A DNA stretch of 64,000 nucleotides from Caballeronia sp. INDeC2. GTDB lineage: Bacteria > Pseudomonadota > Gammaproteobacteria > Burkholderiales > Burkholderiaceae. The notes beneath the pieces are model-generated. The model did no database searches. It was not told where the DNA came from and worked only from the letters and a program-made list of their open reading frames with translations. Shown piece by piece: positions 46,435-56,467 of the stretch. The translations under genes were made by a program, and so were the position numbers. The stretch lies in contig NZ_JALQDG010000001.1 in assembly GCF_023631325.1 (NCBI RefSeq), positions 155,402-219,401 on the forward strand, in the 5' to 3' direction. Position 1 is the first letter of the stretch; every line of letters begins with the position of its first letter.

Positions 46435-47434
46435 CGAGGCGCTGGAGTCCGCCGACGTCGTCGCGGCCCAGCTCGCCGATACCTCGCGCATCGAAGAGCT
46501 CGCGGTCAAGCTCGCCGAGCAGCCGCGCCATGTCGCGCTGACAGTCGCGCGCGGCAGTTCCGATCACGCCGCCAGTTACTTCGCAAGCCTGACGATGAGC
46601 CGCATCGGCGTGCCGGTCGCATCGCTGCCGATGTCCGTCGCGACCCTTCAGCAAGCGCCGCTGCGCGTCTCCGGACAACTCGCCGTTGCGTTCTCGCAAT
46701 CGGGCAAGAGCCCCGATCTCGTCGGCACGATGCAGGCGCTGCGCGATGCGGGCGCGTTCACCGTCGCCGCCGTCAACGTCACTGGTTCGCCGCTCGAAAG
46801 CGCGTGCGAATATTTCCTGCCGCTGCTCGCCGGCCCCGAGCTTTCGGTCGCCGCGACCAAAAGCTATATCGCGATGCTGTCGCTGTCGGCGATCGTGATC
46901 GCGCACGTTCAGCGCGACATCGAATTGCTGAACGCGCTGAAATCGCTGCCCGACGCGCTGCGTGCCGCGGGCAAGCTCGACTGGACGCGCGCCGTGTCCG
47001 AACTGAAGGACGTCGATCGCATGATCGTGATCGGCCGCGGTCTCGGCCTCGCGATCGCGCAGGAGGCCGCGCTCAAGCTGAAGGAAACGTCGGGCATCCA
47101 GGCCGAAGCATTTTCCAGCGCGGAAGTGCGCCACGGTCCGATGGAAATCATCGACCGCGACTATCCCCTGCTCGTATTCGCGCCGCGTGGGCCGGAACAG
47201 GCGGGTCTCATCCAGCTTGCCGCCGATATGCGCGCTCGCGGCGCGCGCGTCCTGCTCGCCGCACCCCCGGATGTCGCGGACGCGGAGCTGCAGCTCGTCG
47301 CCACTGATCACCCCGCGCTCGATCCGATCGCCGCGATCCTTTCTTTCTACGTGATGGCCGCGGGTCTGGCCGCCGCGCGCGGGCGCAATCCCGACGCGCC
47401 GCGCCACCTGAACAAGGTCACCGAAACCCATTGA
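46418..47434 (+). CDS. SIS-domain glucosamine-6-phosphate deaminase (NagB-II type)
   Basis: The 338-residue protein is built of two SIS domains like the isomerase half of GlmS, without the glutaminase domain. Motifs are LTVARGSSDHAASYF, FSQSGKSPDLVGTMQAL, AATKSYIAML, IGRGLGLAIAQEAALKLKET and SAEVRHGPMEII. Location between nagA and the nag PTS points to the alternative deaminase NagB-II, giving fructose-6-phosphate and ammonia. TTG 46418 is preferred because GGAG lies 6 bases upstream; an ATG at 46400 is also possible. It overlaps nagA. Confidence 0.88.
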   Translation: MSNMLNEALESADVVAAQLADTSRIEELAVKLAEQPRHVALTVARGSSDHAASYFASLTMSRIGVPVASLPMSVATLQQAPLRVSGQLAVAFSQSGKSPDLVGTMQALRDAGAFTVAAVNVTGSPLESACEYFLPLLAGPELSVAATKSYIAMLSLSAIVIAHVQRDIELLNALKSLPDALRAAGKLDWTRAVSELKDVDRMIVIGRGLGLAIAQEAALKLKETSGIQAEAFSSAEVRHGPMEIIDRDYPLLVFAPRGPEQAGLIQLAADMRARGARVLLAAPPDVADAELQLVATDHPALDPIAAILSFYVMAAGLAAARGRNPDAPRHLNKVTETH

Positions 47435-47446
47435 GCGAGATAGCCG

Positions 47447-50032
47447 ATGCGCCGTGCCGAGGAGTCACTGTTGAACCATTCCATCGATAACCCGAACGAC
47501 GTCGTGTTGCTCGCGCCGTTCACCGGTCCCGTCGTGCCGCTCGCCGACGTGCCGGACCCCGTATTCGCCGAGGGCATGTTCGGCGACGGCATCGGCATCG
47601 ATCCGCTCGATAACGTGCTCGTCTCGCCCTGCGACGGCACGATCACGCATCTGGCGCGCACGCATCACGCGGTGACGGTGCGCACGAAAGAGGGCGCGGA
47701 GATTCTCGTGCATATCGGCATCGACACGGTCGAGCTGAGCGGCAAGGGTTTCACGCCGAAGGTCGAGCAGGGCGCGACGGTGCGCGCGGGCGATCCGCTC
47801 ATCGAGTTCGATACGGACTTCGTCGCGCAGCACGCGCCGAGCCTCGTCTCGGTGATCGCGGTCGCGAACGGCGATGCCTTCGACGTCATCGATCGCGCCG
47901 GCCGCGGCATGCTGAAGGCGGGCTCCCGCATGCTGGTGCTGCGCGCGAAGCAAGGCGCGAAAGCCGATTCGGCACGCGCGGGCGCCGTCGTGCTGGAAGA
48001 GGCGCGCCGCAGCCTGACGCTGGCGCACGCGGGCGGTCTGCACGCGCGTCCGGCTGCACGGGCGCGCGAAGCGGCGCGCGGTTTCGACGCGAAGGTCGAA
48101 GTGCGCTACGAAGGCCGGAAGGCGCCGGTTGAAAGCGTCGTCGGTCTGCTCGGTCTCGGGGCGGGCGAGGGCGCGACCATCGAACTGGTCGCCATCGGCG
48201 GGCAGGCGCAACAGGCCATCGAAGCGGTCGCCGCTGAATTGCTGCGCGCGGCGCAAGGCGAAGTCGAAGAGACGCCCGCGCGTGCGAAGTCGCCCGCGCC
48301 GTTCGCCAAGGCCGGATCGGGCGAGCCGCTGCCGCCGAACACGCTCGCCGGCGTGTGCGCCGCGCCAGGCATCGCGGTCGGCAAGCTCGTGCGCTGGGAC
48401 GATCAGGAAATTGTGCCGCCCGAACAGGCGGGCGGCTCGTCGGCGGCGGAAAGCCGTGCGCTCGACAAAGCCATCGCTCAGGTCGATGCCGAACTCGGCG
48501 AAACCGTGCGCACTGCGTCGCAGCGCGGCGCGGTCGGCGAAGCGGGCATTTTCGCGGTGCATCGCGTGCTGCTCGAAGATCCGACGCTCGTCGATGCCGC
48601 GCGCGATCTGATCAGCCTCGGTAAAAGCGCGGGCTTCGCGTGGCGCGAGGCGATCCGCGCGCAGATCGCGCTGCTCTCGAACGTGAAGGACGACCTGCTC
48701 GCCGAGCGCGCCGCCGATCTTCGCGACATCGAAAAACGCGTGCTGCGCGCGCTCGGTCTGAACCACACGGCGGCGCGCGAACTGCCCGAAGAGACCGTGC
48801 TCGCGGCCACGGAATTTACGCCGTCCGATCTGTCTTCGATCGACCGCACGCGCGTCACCGCGCTCGTCATGGCGCGTGGCGGCGCGACCTCGCACGCGGC
48901 GATCATCGCGCGGCAGATCGGCATTCCGGCGCTCGTCGCCATAGGCGATGCGCTGCACGCGATTCCCGAAGGCACCCAAGTGGTCGTGGACGCATCGGCG
49001 GGACGCGTCGAGCATGCGCCGACCGCGCTCGACGTCGAACGTGCGCGCAACGAACGCGATCGGCTCGCGGGCGTGCGTGAGGCGAATCGCAAGCTTTCGC
49101 AGCAAACCGCGTCGACGAAGGACGGCCGGCATATCGAAGTCGCCGCGAATATCGCGACGCTCGACGACGCGAAGGCCGCCGTCGAAAACGGCGCGGATGC
49201 AGTCGGCCTGTTGCGCACCGAACTGCTGTTCATCCATCGCCAGTCGGCGCCGACGGTCGTGGAGCACGCGCAAAGCTATCAGGGCATCGTCGATGCGCTG
49301 GCTGGCCGCACCGCGATCATTCGCACGCTCGATGTCGGCGCGGACAAGGAAGTCGACTATCTGACGCTGCCGCCCGAAGAAAACCCGGCGCTCGGTCTGC
49401 GCGGCATCCGCCTCGCCCAGGTGCGCCCCGATCTGCTCGACGACCAGTTGCGCGGCTTGCTCGCCGTGAAGCCGCTCGGTGCAGTGCGCATTCTTCTGCC
49501 GATGGTGACGGATGCCGGCGAACTGCAGCGCTTGCGCGCGCGCATCGACGAACTGGCGCGCGAAGCCGGCCGCACCGAGCCGATCGAAGTGGGCGTGATG
49601 ATCGAAGTGCCGTCGGCGGCGCTGCTCGCGGATCAACTCGCGAAGCACGCGGATTTCCTTTCGATCGGCACCAACGATCTCACCCAGTACACGCTCGCGA
49701 TGGACCGCTGCCAGCCCGATCTCGCCGCGCAGTCCGATGGCCTGCATCCCGCCGTGCTGCGCCTCATCAAGGCGGCGGTGCAAGGCGCGGAGAAGCACGG
49801 CAAATGGGTCGGCGTGTGCGGCGCGCTCGGTGGCGATCCGGTTGCGGCGCCCCTGCTCGTCGGCCTCGGCGTCACCGAGTTGTCGGTCGATCCGGTGTCG
49901 GTGCCCGGCATCAAGGCGCGCGTGCGCAATCTCGATTACCAACTGTGCCGTCAGCGCGCCGAGGACTGCCTCGCGCTCGAATCGGCGCAGGCAGTAAGAG
50001 CGGCAAGCCGCGAAATCTGGCCGCAGGACTAA
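47447..50032 (+). CDS. Multiphosphoryl transfer protein EIIA-HPr-Enzyme I of the nag PTS
   Basis: This 861-residue fusion carries three PTS modules: a glucose-type EIIA (residues about 15-150, active histidine in EILVHIGIDTVEL), an HPr (about 185-270, GGLHARPAARARE), and Enzyme I (about 295-855; GGATSHAAIIARQIGIP, GLLRTELLFIHR, SIGTNDLTQYTLAMDRC, KWVGVCGALGGDP). It should phosphorylate the EIIBC encoded next. It is distinct from the general EI/HPr at 18-20 kb. ATG 47447 is used; a TTG at 47471 with a GAGGAG site is an alternative start. Confidence 0.94.
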   Translation: MRRAEESLLNHSIDNPNDVVLLAPFTGPVVPLADVPDPVFAEGMFGDGIGIDPLDNVLVSPCDGTITHLARTHHAVTVRTKEGAEILVHIGIDTVELSGKGFTPKVEQGATVRAGDPLIEFDTDFVAQHAPSLVSVIAVANGDAFDVIDRAGRGMLKAGSRMLVLRAKQGAKADSARAGAVVLEEARRSLTLAHAGGLHARPAARAREAARGFDAKVEVRYEGRKAPVESVVGLLGLGAGEGATIELVAIGGQAQQAIEAVAAELLRAAQGEVEETPARAKSPAPFAKAGSGEPLPPNTLAGVCAAPGIAVGKLVRWDDQEIVPPEQAGGSSAAESRALDKAIAQVDAELGETVRTASQRGAVGEAGIFAVHRVLLEDPTLVDAARDLISLGKSAGFAWREAIRAQIALLSNVKDDLLAERAADLRDIEKRVLRALGLNHTAARELPEETVLAATEFTPSDLSSIDRTRVTALVMARGGATSHAAIIARQIGIPALVAIGDALHAIPEGTQVVVDASAGRVEHAPTALDVERARNERDRLAGVREANRKLSQQTASTKDGRHIEVAANIATLDDAKAAVENGADAVGLLRTELLFIHRQSAPTVVEHAQSYQGIVDALAGRTAIIRTLDVGADKEVDYLTLPPEENPALGLRGIRLAQVRPDLLDDQLRGLLAVKPLGAVRILLPMVTDAGELQRLRARIDELAREAGRTEPIEVGVMIEVPSAALLADQLAKHADFLSIGTNDLTQYTLAMDRCQPDLAAQSDGLHPAVLRLIKAAVQGAEKHGKWVGVCGALGGDPVAAPLLVGLGVTELSVDPVSVPGIKARVRNLDYQLCRQRAEDCLALESAQAVRAASREIWPQD

Positions 50033-50169
50033 GCGTCGGCGCGTCGGCCAGAGCTGGCGTTTCGGCGCTCGCTCCGGTCTCGCGCCAAGCGACGGACGGA
50101 TGCGCGGAGCCTTCAACCCCAGCAATCCCCGAAGCAGTAACGACAAGACTTATATTTTTGGAGAACCCG

Positions 50170-51957
<1,788 letters not shown>

Positions 51958-51983
51958 TGCGATGAACGACGCTTGAAAGCGGG

Positions 51984-52005
51984 CGGCGCCTTCGGGCGCC
52001 GTTTG
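51984..52005 (+). terminator. Hairpin downstream of nagE
   Basis: CGGCGCC, TTCG, GGCGCCG (51984-52001) is a 7-base stem with a stable UUCG tetraloop, followed by TTTGTTC. It is 26 bases after the nagE stop. Confidence 0.65.
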
Positions 52006-52030
52006 TTCATCCGCGCGAGGCCAAAGAAAA

Positions 52031-52058
52031 AGCCCGCCGTCATCGACGGCGGGCTTTG
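52031..52058. terminator. Bidirectional terminator between nagE and rpoH
   Basis: AGCCCGCCGT (52031-52040) and ACGGCGGGCT (52046-52055) form a perfect 10-base stem with a 5-base loop, with an A-rich run on one side and T residues on the other. It serves the convergent rpoH transcript and backs up the nagE hairpin. Confidence 0.85.
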
Positions 52059-52085
52059 CAGTTTTTGCTACGACACAGTCAGGTG

Positions 52086-53027
52086 TTACGCAAACTCGTG
52101 CAGCGCCGAGCGCATCTTCTTCATTGCGCTCGCCTCGATCTGGCGGATGCGCTCCGCCGAAACGCCGAACTCGTCGGCCAGTTCATGCAGCGTCTTGCCG
52201 CCCGAGCCGTCGTCCTGCACCTCGAGCCAGCGCGCCTCGATGATGCGGCGGCTGCGCTCATCCAGCGATTCGAGCGCTTCGGCCAAGCCATCGCTTTGCA
52301 GCTTGTCGAACTGGCGCGCGGCGATGACGTTGGTCGGCTCGTTATGCGAGTCCGCCAGATAGGCGATGGGCGCGAACGCTTCCTCGCCGTCCTCGACCTG
52401 GCCTTCGAGCGCGATATCGCCGCCCGACAAGCGGGTTTCCATCTCCGCGACTTCCTCGCGCTTGACGTTCAACTCGCTCGCGAGACCTTCGATCTCGTCC
52501 GGCGTGAACGCCGAATGGCTGGTCTTGTGGCTGCGCAGATTGAAGAACAGCTTGCGCTGCGCCTTCGTCGTCGCAACTTTCACCATGCGCCAGTTGCGCA
52601 GGATGTATTCGTGAATCTCGGCCTTGATCCAGTGCATGGCATACGACACCAGGCGCACGTTTTGCTCCGGGTCGAAGCGCTTCACGGCTTTCATCAGACC
52701 GATGTTGCCTTCCTGGATCAGGTCCGCGTGCGGCAGGCCGTAACCGAGGTAGTTACGGGCGATCGACACGACGAGTCGCAAGTGCGAAAGCACGAGCTGG
52801 CGCGCGGCGTTCAGGTTGCCCTGCTCGCGGAATTCGGTGGCGTACTGACGTTCCTCCGCCTGCGAAAGCATCGGAATACGGTTCACTGCTTGTATGTATG
52901 AATCGATGTTGCCGATCTGGCCGGTAAGCATCGAAGACTGTGCGTACGTCAGCGCGCCTGCCGAAGATGCCTTGGCAGGTGCCGAGCTCACAACATTCGG
53001 AAGGGTCATCGCATTGGTCACGCTCAT
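52086..53027 (-). CDS. rpoH: RNA polymerase sigma-32 (heat-shock) factor
   Basis: RpoH directs RNA polymerase to heat-shock promoters. The 313-residue protein has region 2 (LVLSHLRLVVSIARNYLGYG, LIQEGNIGLMKAVKRFDPE), the RpoH box QRKLFFNLRSHK that separates sigma-32 from sigma-70, and region 4 (LDERSRRIIEARWL, TLHELADEFGVSAERIRQIE). The ATG follows a strong AAGGAG site. A perfect CIRCE operator lies 59 bases upstream, so HrcA is expected to repress this gene. Confidence 0.96.
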   Translation of the reverse strand: MSVTNAMTLPNVVSSAPAKASSAGALTYAQSSMLTGQIGNIDSYIQAVNRIPMLSQAEERQYATEFREQGNLNAARQLVLSHLRLVVSIARNYLGYGLPHADLIQEGNIGLMKAVKRFDPEQNVRLVSYAMHWIKAEIHEYILRNWRMVKVATTKAQRKLFFNLRSHKTSHSAFTPDEIEGLASELNVKREEVAEMETRLSGGDIALEGQVEDGEEAFAPIAYLADSHNEPTNVIAARQFDKLQSDGLAEALESLDERSRRIIEARWLEVQDDGSGGKTLHELADEFGVSAERIRQIEASAMKKMRSALHEFA

Positions 53028-53085
53028 AAGCTCCTTATCAACAATTCATTCGCCGCTTAACAACAGCGACAACTCAGACACGATA

Positions 53086-53112
53086 TTAGCACTCCGGTTC
53101 AGCGAGTGCTAA
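53086..53112 (-). promoter_or_regulatory. CIRCE operator (HrcA site) upstream of rpoH
   Basis: TTAGCACTC (53086-53094), nine bases, and GAGTGCTAA (53104-53112) are a perfect match to the CIRCE consensus bound by HrcA. It lies 59 bases before the rpoH start and overlaps the likely promoter region (a TAATAT-like -10 is part of the repeat end on the minus strand). No chaperone gene is adjacent, so rpoH is the apparent target. The rest of 53113-53383 holds no gene. Confidence 0.93.
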
Positions 53113-53383
53113 GTGTTAGAGAGGAGGGGAATGCGGGAGTTCCCACAAATGCTATCGAATTTGCGGAATCAATAGGACAGACCGTTGCGGCAAACGTAGA
53201 AAAAAATACCGATCGTGTGTGCGCTTTCGAATCGATTACCGCTTCGGTGCGCTGCGGCGAAAGAAAATTCAACAAAACGGGGTGCGTGGCTGCGATTCCT
53301 GCAGATTCTGAAAAACGTCTCTAGAATGCGCCAGACAACGCTCTTAAGGAAACACGCCCGTCATCCGAGAAAATGGGGTGCTC

Positions 53384-53950
53384 ATGCATAAAAACAAGAG
53401 TTCGTGGCATCGTCCGCTGTCCCGTGTGGCGGTTTGTGCCGCATTCGGCCTCGCGTCGGCGGCCGCTCACGCCGATCGGTTCGGCCTTCAGATCGCGGGC
53501 GGCGTCGCCGATCGCGACATCAAGAAAGCCGACCTCGGCGCGGTCTGGGATCCCGGCCTCACTTGGTGGGAGATCGGCGGATTCCACTTCACGCTCATCG
53601 GCGAAGGTCACGTGTCGTATTGGCACACGACCGAGGACAACGCCGTCCATCCGAACATCTGGGAATTCGGCGTGACGCCGGTACTGCGCTTCGTGAAGAG
53701 TTCGGGCTATTTCCGGCCGTTCATCGAGGCCGGCGTCGGCGTACGGCTGCTTTCGCATACCCGCATCACGCAGGATTTCTCCGTGGCGACGTCGTTCCAG
53801 TTCGCGGATATGGTGGGCGTCGGCATGATCTTCGGCGAGAAGCAGAACTATCAGGCGGGCTATCGGTTCCAGCATCTATCGAACGCCGGTATCAAAGAGC
53901 CGAATCCTGGTATAAATTTCAGCCAGCTATATCTGCAATACAACTTCTGA
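53384..53950 (+). CDS. PagL-like lipid A 3-O-deacylase (acyloxyacyl hydrolase)
   Basis: PagL is an outer-membrane beta barrel that removes a 3-O-acyl chain from lipid A. The 188-residue protein has a signal peptide (to about residue 30), amphipathic strands, the catalytic pair H164 and S166 in RFQHLSNAGIKEPNPG, and a C-terminal QLYLQYNF ending in phenylalanine. The position expected for the third residue of the Pseudomonas enzyme (glutamate 12 after the serine) is N178; E172 is nearby. ATG 53384 is used; a GTG at 53378 is also in frame. Confidence 0.85.
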   Translation: MHKNKSSWHRPLSRVAVCAAFGLASAAAHADRFGLQIAGGVADRDIKKADLGAVWDPGLTWWEIGGFHFTLIGEGHVSYWHTTEDNAVHPNIWEFGVTPVLRFVKSSGYFRPFIEAGVGVRLLSHTRITQDFSVATSFQFADMVGVGMIFGEKQNYQAGYRFQHLSNAGIKEPNPGINFSQLYLQYNF

Positions 53951-53995
53951 CGAGGCGCCGGCGCATCGGTTCCTCGACACAAGGGGACTCGACAG

Positions 53996-54379
53996 ATGCC
54001 GGCAAAAACCATTGAGGCCATTCGCGGCCTGGAGCGCGACCGCTTCCGTGCGATGGTCGAGGGCGACGGCCCGGCGCTGGACGCGCTGCTGGCCGAGAAC
54101 GTCAGCTACGTCCACACGAACGGCAAGCGCGAGACGAAGCGCCAGTTCATCGACGCGATCACCGCGGGCCGCCGGCGTTATCGGCAGATCGAAATCCAGT
54201 CGCAGGACGTGCTGCCCGCCGGCCGCGACACGTGCCTCGTCTCGGGGCGCGCGCTGATCGAGATGGAATCGAAGAACGGTGCGCTGCTGTTTCCGATCGC
54301 CTATACCGCCGTTCACGTGCAGAGCGAGGGCCAATGGCAGTTGCTCGCGCTGCAGGCGACGCGCGTGGCGCTCGAATAG
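53996..54379 (+). CDS. NTF2-like (DUF4440) family protein
   Basis: The 127-residue protein matches the SnoaL/NTF2-like DUF4440 pattern: FRAMVEGDGPALDALLAENV, YVHTNGKRETKRQFIDAI and YTAVHVQSEGQWQLLALQAT. Such cone-shaped folds occur in many unrelated enzymes and binding proteins; no function can be assigned. It lies 45 bases after the PagL-like gene, on the same strand, and is convergent with leuA with 16 bases between stops. Confidence 0.85.
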   Translation: MPAKTIEAIRGLERDRFRAMVEGDGPALDALLAENVSYVHTNGKRETKRQFIDAITAGRRRYRQIEIQSQDVLPAGRDTCLVSGRALIEMESKNGALLFPIAYTAVHVQSEGQWQLLALQATRVALE

Positions 54380-54395
54380 CCACGCGCGCCGTTCG

Positions 54396-56048
54396 TCAGG
54401 CTTCTACGGCTTCGTCCTGCCGCACGCTCCCTACGACGCGCCCGGAGCGGTTCACGGCGCTCACGACCGCATCGGCGACAGCGAGCGCCGGATTCGCATG
54501 CACCGCGACGCCGAAGCGCGCCGGGCCGTCGCCGACGCGGCAGCCGACGAACGCCGCCGTATCGCCGCCCGCCGTCATGGCTGTCTCGAACCAGTTCACG
54601 TTCGCATTGACGCCGAGCGCTGCGGCGACCGTCTGCGCGTAAGCGTCGCCGCTCGTCGCGCTCGCCGGCGGCGCCACCGTGACGCGCTTTCCGAATACCG
54701 ACAACGTCGATACGTCGACGCGCGAAACCGGCCCGCCCGCGTCGAAATACTCGCGCTTGAAGAGTTCGCAGATCGCGTCGCCGCCGATTTCGGCGCCGGA
54801 TGCATCCGTGATCTGCTGCACGGCGTGGCTGAACTCGATCTGCACGCGGCGCGGCGGCGTGAAGCCGAGCCCGCGTTCGAGCAAGTAAGTGGAGCCGCCC
54901 TTGCCGGACTGGCTGTTCACGCGGATCACGGCGTCGTAGCTGCGGCCGAGATCGGCGGGATCGATCGGCAGATAGGGCACTTCCCACACCATGCCCGGCA
55001 CGCGCTGCGCGAATCCCTTGCGGATCGCGTCCTGATGCGAACCCGAAAACGCGGTGAACACGAGGTCGCCCGCGTAAGGATGGCGCGGATGCACGGGAAT
55101 CTGGTTGCAGCGCTCGACGACGCGTCGCACGGCGTCGATATCGGAGAAATCGAGTCCCGGGTCGATGCCTTGCGTGTAGAGATTCATCGCGAGCGTGACG
55201 AGATCGACGTTGCCGGTGCGCTCGCCATTGCCGAAAAGACATCCTTCGATTCGATCCGCGCCCGCGAGCACCGCCATTTCTGCCGCGGCGACCGCCGTGC
55301 CGCGATCGTTATGCGGATGCACCGACAGCACGATGCTGTCGCGAAAACCCATGTTGCGGTCCATCCACTCGATTTGATCGGCGAACACGTTGGGCATCGC
55401 GGCTTCGACCGTCGCGGGCAGGTTCACGATCATCTTGTGATCGGGCGTCGGACGCCACATTTGCGCGACCGCGTCGCAGACTTCGCGCGCGAACGGTAGC
55501 TCCGTCATGCTGAAAGTTTCGGGCGAGTATTGATAGATCCAGTGCGTCTGCGGCCGCGCCGCCGCGAATTCCTTGATGACGCGCGTGCCTTCCACTGCAA
55601 GCGCCTTCACTTCGTCTTTCGACTGATTGAACACAATCTTGCGGAACGACGGCGCAATCGCGTTATAGAGATGCACGATCACCTTGCTCGCACCCTCGAC
55701 CGCATCGAACGTGCGCTCGATCAGCTCGCGGCGCGACTGCACGAGCACTTCGATGGTCACGTCGTCCGGAATGCGCTTTTCGTCGATCAACTTGCGCACG
55801 AAATCGAAATCGGTCTGCGACGCCGACGGGAAGCCCACCTCGATTTCCTTGAACCCGATCTTCACCAGCATCTCGAAGAACTCGAGCTTCGCGGCGATGC
55901 TCATCGGCTCGATGAGCGACTGGTTGCCGTCGCGCAGATCGGTGCTCATCCAGATGGGCGCCTTTTCGATCGTGCGATTCGGCCAGCGGCGGCCATTCAG
56001 ACGGACTTGCGGAAACGGGCGGTACTTCTCGGCGGGGTTCGGCATCAT
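54396..56048 (-). CDS. leuA: 2-isopropylmalate synthase
   Basis: LeuA condenses 2-oxoisovalerate with acetyl-CoA, the first committed step of leucine synthesis. The 550-residue protein is of the long LeuA type: [76 protein letters not shown], and a C-terminal leucine-binding regulatory domain (about residues 430-540). The gene stands alone and has its own leader with a leucine-rich peptide and promoter. Start chosen at ATG 56048; the next codon is also ATG. Confidence 0.95.
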   Translation of the reverse strand: MMPNPAEKYRPFPQVRLNGRRWPNRTIEKAPIWMSTDLRDGNQSLIEPMSIAAKLEFFEMLVKIGFKEIEVGFPSASQTDFDFVRKLIDEKRIPDDVTIEVLVQSRRELIERTFDAVEGASKVIVHLYNAIAPSFRKIVFNQSKDEVKALAVEGTRVIKEFAAARPQTHWIYQYSPETFSMTELPFAREVCDAVAQMWRPTPDHKMIVNLPATVEAAMPNVFADQIEWMDRNMGFRDSIVLSVHPHNDRGTAVAAAEMAVLAGADRIEGCLFGNGERTGNVDLVTLAMNLYTQGIDPGLDFSDIDAVRRVVERCNQIPVHPRHPYAGDLVFTAFSGSHQDAIRKGFAQRVPGMVWEVPYLPIDPADLGRSYDAVIRVNSQSGKGGSTYLLERGLGFTPPRRVQIEFSHAVQQITDASGAEIGGDAICELFKREYFDAGGPVSRVDVSTLSVFGKRVTVAPPASATSGDAYAQTVAAALGVNANVNWFETAMTAGGDTAAFVGCRVGDGPARFGVAVHANPALAVADAVVSAVNRSGRVVGSVRQDEAVEA

Positions 56049-56352
56049 GATCGTCGATCTCTCTTCGGACAGTGTGCGTAGCGCCTGCGAGAGAGGCCGT
56101 GTCCGGCGGCTGGCCGGGCGTGGCGGGATGCACGTGAGACGAAGCGGCGCGCGCATATCACGGAATCACCGGCGACGGTGACGCCTGCGACCAACGTGAA
56201 CGTGCGCGAAGCAGCGTGCATTTGACCCTCGCGTTTCCGTTTCGCGGGATGCGCGAACGAAAAGCTGACGACTACAAGTGATAAGAAAAGGAACTACTGG
56301 GACTGCTGGCAGGACCGGGCGCCTTGCGACGCGCGGCGCTACGTCTGGCGAC

Positions 56353-56430
56353 TTACGCTAGACGTAGCGATAGGGGCCGCGCTAGGCGGCCCGGGATAAT
56401 TCGGAGGGAGGAAGGCTGGGTGAAGCTCAT
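56353..56430 (-). CDS. Leucine-rich leader peptide upstream of leuA
   Basis: A 25-residue ORF, MSFTQPSSLRIIPGRLARPL then SLRLA, precedes leuA by about 300 bases. Leucine codons are CTC at position 9 and CTA at positions 16, 20, 22 and 24; CTA is rare in this GC-rich genome. The CTA-rich 3' part and the stop lie in a perfect 10-base hairpin (CGCTACGTCT / AGACGTAGCG, 13-base loop). This is the layout of a ribosome-mediated attenuation leader. I found no clear T-run terminator downstream, so the final mechanism is open. Confidence 0.75.
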   Translation of the reverse strand: MSFTQPSSLRIIPGRLARPLSLRLA

Positions 56431-56439
56431 GCGAACGAC

Positions 56440-56467
56440 TTTAAACCAGCGTTGAATACCGTGTCAA
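56440..56467 (-). promoter_or_regulatory. Sigma-70 promoter of the leuA leader
   Basis: On the minus strand TTGACA (56462-56467), a 16-base spacer, and TTTAAA (56440-56445) form a near-consensus promoter. Its -35 box overlaps the ybiB stop codon. The predicted start (near 56433) is only a few bases before the leader-peptide ATG, so the leader peptide may be translated from a leaderless or nearly leaderless mRNA. Confidence 0.75.

Noticed and set aside
47465..50146. 893-codon open frame antisense to the PTS fusion gene
   Set aside because: Same shadow effect: the plus strand encodes EIIA-HPr-EI with every active-site motif, the minus strand shows none.
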